Part shown: positions 60,701 through 64,000 of the stretch, piece by piece
Position numbering within the stretch: the stretch's first letter is position 1
How the letters are laid out: the number at the start of each line of letters is the position of its first letter
Source: Chryseolinea lacunae
GTDB lineage: Bacteria > Bacteroidota > Bacteroidia > Cytophagales > Cyclobacteriaceae
Length of the DNA stretch: 64,000 nt
Assembly (NCBI RefSeq): GCF_016735595.1
Contig: NZ_JAERRB010000011.1
Coordinates: forward strand, 202,870 to 266,869
Direction: 5' to 3'
Notes under the pieces: model-generated
What the model saw: only the letters and a program-made list of their open reading frames with translations
Databases searched by the model: none
Told to the model about the DNA's origin: nothing
Program-made: the position numbers and the translations under genes

Positions 60701-61150
60701 AGCGTCTTCTTCCAGGGTGTGTATGGCAACGATGTTTTCAACGGCACGAAGGTGTATACCGAACGGCCTGACGCTGCCTATAATCTCAGCACGCGCATGT
60801 TGAACCGGTGGACGGGCGCAGGCAGCACCAACGATGCGCACTTTCCGCGTCTCAATGCGGCCGACGCCAACAACAACTGGTTCTCCGATCGCTATGTGGA
60901 GAAAGGATCGTATCTGCGCATGAAAAACATTCAACTGGGCTACACGCTTCCCAAAGCATTCCTGGAGAAAATAAAAGTGCAGACGCTGCGATTCTATGTG
61001 AGCGCCACCAACCTGTTCACGGTGACGAAATACACGGGCTTTGATCCGGAGATCGGCACCGGCTATTATGGATCGCTTGACCTCGGCATCGACCGGGCCA
61101 CTTACCCCCAACCCCGGATTGTTACCGGAGGCGTAAACCTGACCTTTTAA
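57707..61150 (+). CDS. SusC/RagA-family transporter with N-terminal STN signalling domain
   Basis: 1147 residues. A signal sequence, then a secretin/TonB short N-terminal domain (~50-115: SVSFRETSLKEAFSVLETKT, TYRFFYNHKVVDTSRKVTLS) that contacts FecR, a carboxypeptidase-regulatory domain (~165-240: SGNVKDEAGQPMPGVNVVEK), the TonB box LQEIVVVGYGTQ, the plug and barrel ending RATYPQPRIVTGGVNLTF. The extra STN domain is missing in the SusC at 35642-38812, so the two loci are independent rather than recent duplicates. The ligand is unknown, since no glycosidase accompanies it. Confidence 0.95.
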   Translation: MKKTLRYRFGLAKELRRPILIQSAMLALIFASLSLLPLQARDTARAGDKISVSFRETSLKEAFSVLETKTTYRFFYNHKVVDTSRKVTLSFSNSTIHTVLGELLKNTDLTYKIKGDQIVLKKRRNVESSTTAALFSTGEASEGSPGMADAAPESAVAEVVPAFSVSGNVKDEAGQPMPGVNVVEKGTANGTSTDTNGDYHLAVQDENATLVFTFIGYAPQEVAVSSRSVIAVSMALDMQSLQEIVVVGYGTQRKSDLTGAVSSVKADDIKKMPVATVDQALQGRASGVTVTANSGSPGASMQIRVRGIGTINNSSPLFVVDGYPVDNISFLNASDIASMEVLKDASATAIYGSRGANGVILITTRSGKKSDNTVISFDSYIGFSQMWRKPGLLNASQWGMLNTEAQNNAGNPIIFPELQNYQSLGKGTDWVDEVTRTAVTRNNNLSVSGGSDKVTYFISANNYKQEGIVNKTDFERTSVRINTSVKAKRWLTVGENLTLESSTRHKVNEDDEWSSVLIQASNIDPVTPVHNADGSFAATKYMDTSNPAAQIYYTNAFAKEFNVVGNVFGEVNLTKNLQFRSNLGLTYLFGKDQSFVPVYTVSTSQRNEISTLQNTSTTGTTWTWSNYFTYSKTFGQHDLSLLAGTEAYNTFVEYFDTRVTDLIDDQGQFRYVDNALNIYATSGGQPTDVKRISSLFGRFTYSYADKYLFTANIRRDGSSNFVAKRYGVFPSFSAGWQIGKENFMTGLGFLSSLKLRAGWGSIGNEKIPAFGYQNPGRLGQSYVFNNQILNGITFPNVANPNLHWETTNTTNIGLDGALFNDNLTFTAEYYIKRTKDMLVAIPPPSHTGIQDFPYQNVGVMENRGFELELNYASNTTGDFGYKIGGNFSMYKNKVINLGGLDQIEAAPLRNQGNVSVTKVGSPVAQFQGYKTDGLFQTEADVLAHVDNDGNLLQPDAAPGDIRYAKGDDGQLFFGTIGNPLPKFTYGFNATLNYKAFDLSVFFQGVYGNDVFNGTKVYTERPDAAYNLSTRMLNRWTGAGSTNDAHFPRLNAADANNNWFSDRYVEKGSYLRMKNIQLGYTLPKAFLEKIKVQTLRFYVSATNLFTVTKYTGFDPEIGTGYYGSLDLGIDRATYPQPRIVTGGVNLTF

Positions 61151-61168
61151 CCCGAGACCTTGAGAATC

Positions 61169-62599
61169 ATGAAAAAGATATTCAACCTATTGCTTGCCTA
61201 CACTGCCTGCGTGGTGGTGACAGCATGCTCCGACAGCTTCCTGGATGTGAAAGCTCCCAGCGTTTCGGAAGAGAGTTTTTTCACGACCGAAAAACAAGCA
61301 GACCTCGCCCTCACCGGATGCTACGACATTCTGGGCTGGGATGATACAAACTACTTTCCCTTCTGGCTCGGCGACATCCTTGGCCACGATGCCTACAAAG
61401 GCGGCGAAGGCCCGGGCGATCAACCGTGGATTGAACCGCTGTTGAACTTCCAGTACAACGCGGGCAACCCAGGCCTGCCCGTTCCTTTTCAACACTACTA
61501 CTTCGGCGTGAACCGTTGCAACCGTGTGATCGAGAAAGTGGGCGCCATGACCAAAGAGATGATTGCCGACGACAAGAAAGCCCAGGTGGTGGCCGAAGCA
61601 CGTTTTCTGCGTGGCTACTATTACTTTGAACTGGTGAAGATTTTTGGCGAAGTGCCGTTGGTCGACAAACTGATGACAGCCGGCAATTACAATCTACCCA
61701 AAGCCAGCTTTGACGAACTGTGGGCCTTCATTGAAGCCGACTTCAAAGCCGCCGAAAGCGTCTTGTTGACAAAGGGGCATCAGGACGTGGGCCGTGCCAC
61801 AAAAGGCGCCGCGCAGGCATTCCTGTGCAAAGCCTACATCTTCGAAAAGAAATGGACGGAAGCATTGAGCAAAGCCAACGAGATTATTGACTCGGGCGAC
61901 TATGGACTGGAAGAGCACTACGACGACAACTGGAAGCTGGACCACGAGAACGGCATCGAGTCTGTTTTCGAAATCCAGTTCACACCGTCGGGCACCGATG
62001 CGTGGGGCGACGACAACGAAGGCAACGAGTTTGTGATCTTCACCCGCAGCCGTAACAACGGCGATGGCTGGGGCTTTAACTGTCCCAAGCAATCATTTGC
62101 CGATCGTTTTGAAGAAGACGATCCGCGCTTTGACGCCACCTTCATTGAAGACGGCGAAGTGCTGTGGGAAGGCACCGACGACGAGACCGTGGCCGACAAT
62201 CAATTCTCTTCATGCATCGACTTACTGATGGGACAGAAGTACCAGATTCCACCCAGCGAGTGGGGCTTGCAAAGCGACGATCCCAACAACTGGATTGTGA
62301 TCCGCTATGCCGAAGTGTTGCTCTGGGCTGCCGAAGCCGCCGCCCACACCGGTGGCGATTGGGAAAGCTATCTGCAACAAGTTCGCGACCGCGTTGGTCT
62401 TGACGAAACACCTGTAGCCGATCCGTTGCAAGCCGTATACCACGAACGTGAAGTGGAACTGGGCATGGAAGGCCAGCGCCTGTGGGATATTATCCGGCAG
62501 GGCAGGGGCGAAGAGATTCTTGGCGAGCATGGCTATGTGGAAGGCGTGAACAACTACCTCCCCATCCCGCAATCGCAATTGAATTTTATTGAGAACTAG
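61169..62599 (+). CDS. SusD/RagB-family surface lipoprotein
   Basis: 476 residues from ATG 61169 (MKKIFNLLLAYTACVVVTAC), with Cys20 (VVVTACSDSF). SusD-like: QADLALTGCYDILGWDDTNY; RFLRGYYYFELVKIFGEVPL; RagB-like C-terminus: RYAEVLLWAAEAAAHTGGDW, EREVELGMEGQRLWDIIRQG. It caps the SusC at 57707-61150. A terminator follows at 62632. Confidence 0.95.
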   Translation: MKKIFNLLLAYTACVVVTACSDSFLDVKAPSVSEESFFTTEKQADLALTGCYDILGWDDTNYFPFWLGDILGHDAYKGGEGPGDQPWIEPLLNFQYNAGNPGLPVPFQHYYFGVNRCNRVIEKVGAMTKEMIADDKKAQVVAEARFLRGYYYFELVKIFGEVPLVDKLMTAGNYNLPKASFDELWAFIEADFKAAESVLLTKGHQDVGRATKGAAQAFLCKAYIFEKKWTEALSKANEIIDSGDYGLEEHYDDNWKLDHENGIESVFEIQFTPSGTDAWGDDNEGNEFVIFTRSRNNGDGWGFNCPKQSFADRFEEDDPRFDATFIEDGEVLWEGTDDETVADNQFSSCIDLLMGQKYQIPPSEWGLQSDDPNNWIVIRYAEVLLWAAEAAAHTGGDWESYLQQVRDRVGLDETPVADPLQAVYHEREVELGMEGQRLWDIIRQGRGEEILGEHGYVEGVNNYLPIPQSQLNFIEN

Positions 62600-62919
62600 T
62601 TTAGGAGCTAGTATATTCCGTGTTTGTGTTTGAGACCCCGACGTGTCGGGGTCTCTTTTTTTGTTTAAACCTTTGCGGAGATTAGTTGTTGAGTGGTATG
62701 CAGGGAGTTTTCCTTCAGAGACCGGGACGGCCGGGGCCGGTTCCCATCGATACTTCTGAGAATGTTTTTACTATCTTCGTTTGTGTGTTGATTTTTCAGG
62801 AGAAGTGTGTGAGGAAGCTCCCGACAAAACGCGTAGGGTCACGTGAAAAAGAATGGCGGCGCAGGAGACTGCAACGTGTTTATGGTTTTGTTATTTACTA
62901 ACCCCTAAAGCGAATACAC
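62600..62919. other. Intergenic region with terminator
   Basis: Apart from an ACTAG/CTAGT hairpin after susD and the terminator at 62632, nothing gene-like is seen here. A 71-codon open frame at 62686-62901 has no support. Confidence 0.5.
62632..62663 (+). terminator. Strong intrinsic terminator after susD
   Basis: A 10-bp stem GAGACCCCGA/TCGGGGTCTC (62632-62641 and 62646-62655) is followed by a T-rich run. It shares the CCCCGAC-NN-GTCGGGG core with the hairpin at 43841. Confidence 0.92.
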
Positions 62920-63309
62920 ATGAAAAAAACGTTTGCCTATTTGTCTGCCTCGTTGCTGGCCGTTGTGCTGATCGCGTCCTGTCACAAAGACGATGACAAC
63001 AACCACGGCTGTTCCCTCGACCTCACGTCTACGGCGTCTGCCGATGGTATTGTGGTGTATAGTGTTACGGTAGCCACCGGCGCCGGCACAGCAAGTTCTG
63101 TAACCTACAAAGGCACCAGTGGTGATGTTACGGTGAAGAATCCACCGTTGCCCTTTCACGTGAGCATCGACAAAAAAAAGAACGACGCCATTTATATTGT
63201 TGCCGACGTGACGGCCGACAATGGTGGTCAGGTGCTGGTAGGCTATGCATTCACAGCCAATGGTGGCGCCGGAGATATTGATCAGAGTTCGCGGACGTGT
63301 CCACAGTAG
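62920..63309 (+). CDS. Small lipoprotein of unknown function
   Basis: 129 residues with a lipoprotein signal (YLSASLLAVVLIASCHKDDD, Cys21). The mature protein is a predicted beta-sheet domain (YSVTVATGAGTASSVTYKGT; FHVSIDKKKNDAIYIVADVT) that resembles small secreted Bacteroidota lipoproteins; no named family. A long hairpin follows at 63417. Confidence 0.75.
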   Translation: MKKTFAYLSASLLAVVLIASCHKDDDNNHGCSLDLTSTASADGIVVYSVTVATGAGTASSVTYKGTSGDVTVKNPPLPFHVSIDKKKNDAIYIVADVTADNGGQVLVGYAFTANGGAGDIDQSSRTCPQ

Positions 63310-63416
63310 GGGGCGTTGGAGTTTGAAAGGGATTGTGCGAATTAAATTCGTTCAGTGGGTCCGCTCACGAACGCGAGCATGTTTCTGAACACTCATCAAG
63401 GTGAGCGTTGGGTGGG

Positions 63417-63477
63417 AAGAGAAAATGGCTGATGATTTTGGCGAAACCAAAATCATCAGCCATTTTCTCTTTTTTGA
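63417..63477. terminator. 25-bp perfect inverted repeat followed by T6
   Basis: Perfect arms at 63417-63441 and 63447-63471, each 25 bases, surround the loop CGAAA. T residues run on to 63476. It is unusually long for a terminator but has the right tail; it could also be a small palindromic repeat. Confidence 0.7.
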
Positions 63478-63880
63478 TGAGCTTAAAACACTTTGTGTTT
63501 TAAGCTTTGAATGCTGATTGCTCTGCATACCCGTGAGACAAATGCCCGGAATTTTCAAAGTATAGATCTAAGTGCTAAACATGTTTGAGGTCGATTTGGA
63601 ATGACTGGATCTTGAGTGTTTACAGTAATGGCGAGGTTCAACGGATCCCGTCGATGTTAGGGGGAAATTTCCAGCTGTATACGATTGAAAAGTGCTTCAT
63701 CTAGAGGCAGAGAAGAATTTGAATCAGACTGCTGAACTTCTTCAATTAGATTAAAGACCGGATTGGAGAAAGATTTAGGGAGACGGAATTGGAGAGTTGG
63801 TATAGGCAGGATTTAGAGAAAACTGAGTTGGAGAGCTGGATTTTATAGATATGGATTTATAGAGAGACATAACAAACGAG
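63478..63880. other. Intergenic region before an IS element, no gene seen
   Basis: 63,720-63,870 is built from short related words (GGATTGGAGA, GAATTGGAGA, GAGTTGGAGA), probably low-complexity drift. No frame looks coding. Confidence 0.4.
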
Positions 63881-64000
63881 GCTGTAAAGTGAACTGTGTC
63901 AAAGCGTGAAAAAACACCAACTTTGATACAGAATATGAAAAAGAAAAAGCAAGAGGAATTCAATTTAGAGGAGATCAAGAAAAAAGCCCTGGAGCAGTTT
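63881..64000 (+). mobile_element. Left end of a probable IS256-family element (transposase gene starts at 63935)
   Basis: A gene starts with ATG 63935 and reads MKKKKQEEFNLEEIKKKALE QF to the window end. The opening is typical of IS256-family transposases of Bacteroidota (…eefnleefKk.AleQ.rsG..L.Gk.G). The stretch GTGAACTGTGTCAAAGCGTG about 45 bases before it may be the terminal inverted repeat, but the right end lies outside the window. Confidence 0.6.

Noticed and set aside
35642..62599. Interpreting the two susC-susD pairs as a recent duplication
   Set aside because: One SusC has an STN domain and a sigma/FecR unit, the other does not, and the downstream genes are unrelated.
62686..62901. 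71-codon plus-strand open frame after susD
   Set aside because: Low-complexity Arg/Pro-rich text with no family resemblance, just after a strong terminator.
1..64000. CRISPR array, rRNA operon or replication origin
   Set aside because: No spaced direct repeats, no rRNA-like sequence and no DnaA-box cluster were seen.

Overview
The window looks like a chromosome segment of a Bacteroidota bacterium, most likely of the Cytophagales/Chitinophagales type. Evidence: two SusC/SusD pairs, an ECF sigma/anti-sigma (FecR) unit feeding one of them, a type IX secretion C-terminal sorting domain, LytTR and three-Y regulators, several TANNTTTG promoter boxes, and mostly AT-rich leaders rather than clear Shine-Dalgarno sites. 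Genus and species cannot be fixed from sequence reading alone.

Layout. 0-3.4 kb: a cut-off SigJ-like sigma factor with its YCII partner, a RibD/DHFR-fold reductase, a VOC-GNAT fusion and an outer-membrane barrel. 3.4-6.5 kb: small genes, including two related microproteins, a cupin without its usual histidines, a frameshifted CsbD-type gene and an AraC-type regulator. 6.5-11.9 kb: a sterol-desaturase-family hydroxylase, an ArsR/ArsM arsenic methylation pair with matching palindromes, an alpha/beta hydrolase, an ArsR/SRPBCC pair, and an AAA_14/DUF4143 ATPase cut at its Walker A motif. 11.94-16.3 kb: what appears to be a decayed integrated element next to tRNA-Pro, with four consecutive small membrane-anchored proteins, a structured-RNA candidate, unknown small genes and a tyrosine integrase that has lost its catalytic tyrosine to a frameshift. 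16.5-31.7 kb: housekeeping and accessory genes (iron permease family, DUF892, HPP, FtsX/MacB-type permease, glycine-rich T9SS protein, LytS/LytTR pair, glycosyltransferase). 31.7-43.8 kb: a beta-glucan utilisation locus. 43.8-46.6 kb: a gene graveyard. 46.6-55.4 kb: a ThuA-like protein, a PQQ dehydrogenase with a cytochrome c domain, another FtsX-type permease, a NADAR protein and small envelope proteins. 55.7-62.6 kb: ECF sigma, FecR, SusC, SusD. The right edge enters a probable IS256-family element.

How the parts work together. The locus at 32.4-43.8 kb has a membrane-spanning sensor/LuxR-type regulator divergent from susC-susD, a PKD surface lipoprotein and two GH16 lipoproteins. This reads as capture, surface cutting and import of a beta-1,3-glucan such as laminarin. 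The 55.7-62.6 kb unit is a classic trans-envelope signalling circuit: its SusC carries an N-terminal STN domain that would talk to FecR and the sigma factor. The arsenic pair is likely controlled from two identical operator palindromes.

A striking feature is the number of genes broken by single-base frameshifts or internal stops: CsbD, integrase, a decayed lipoprotein at 22.6-23.1 kb, a CBM6-like protein and an NHL/IPT protein. Either this region is decaying or the assembly has residual indels. The part least explained by known systems is the cluster of tail-anchored microproteins plus structured RNA at 11.9-13.3 kb.
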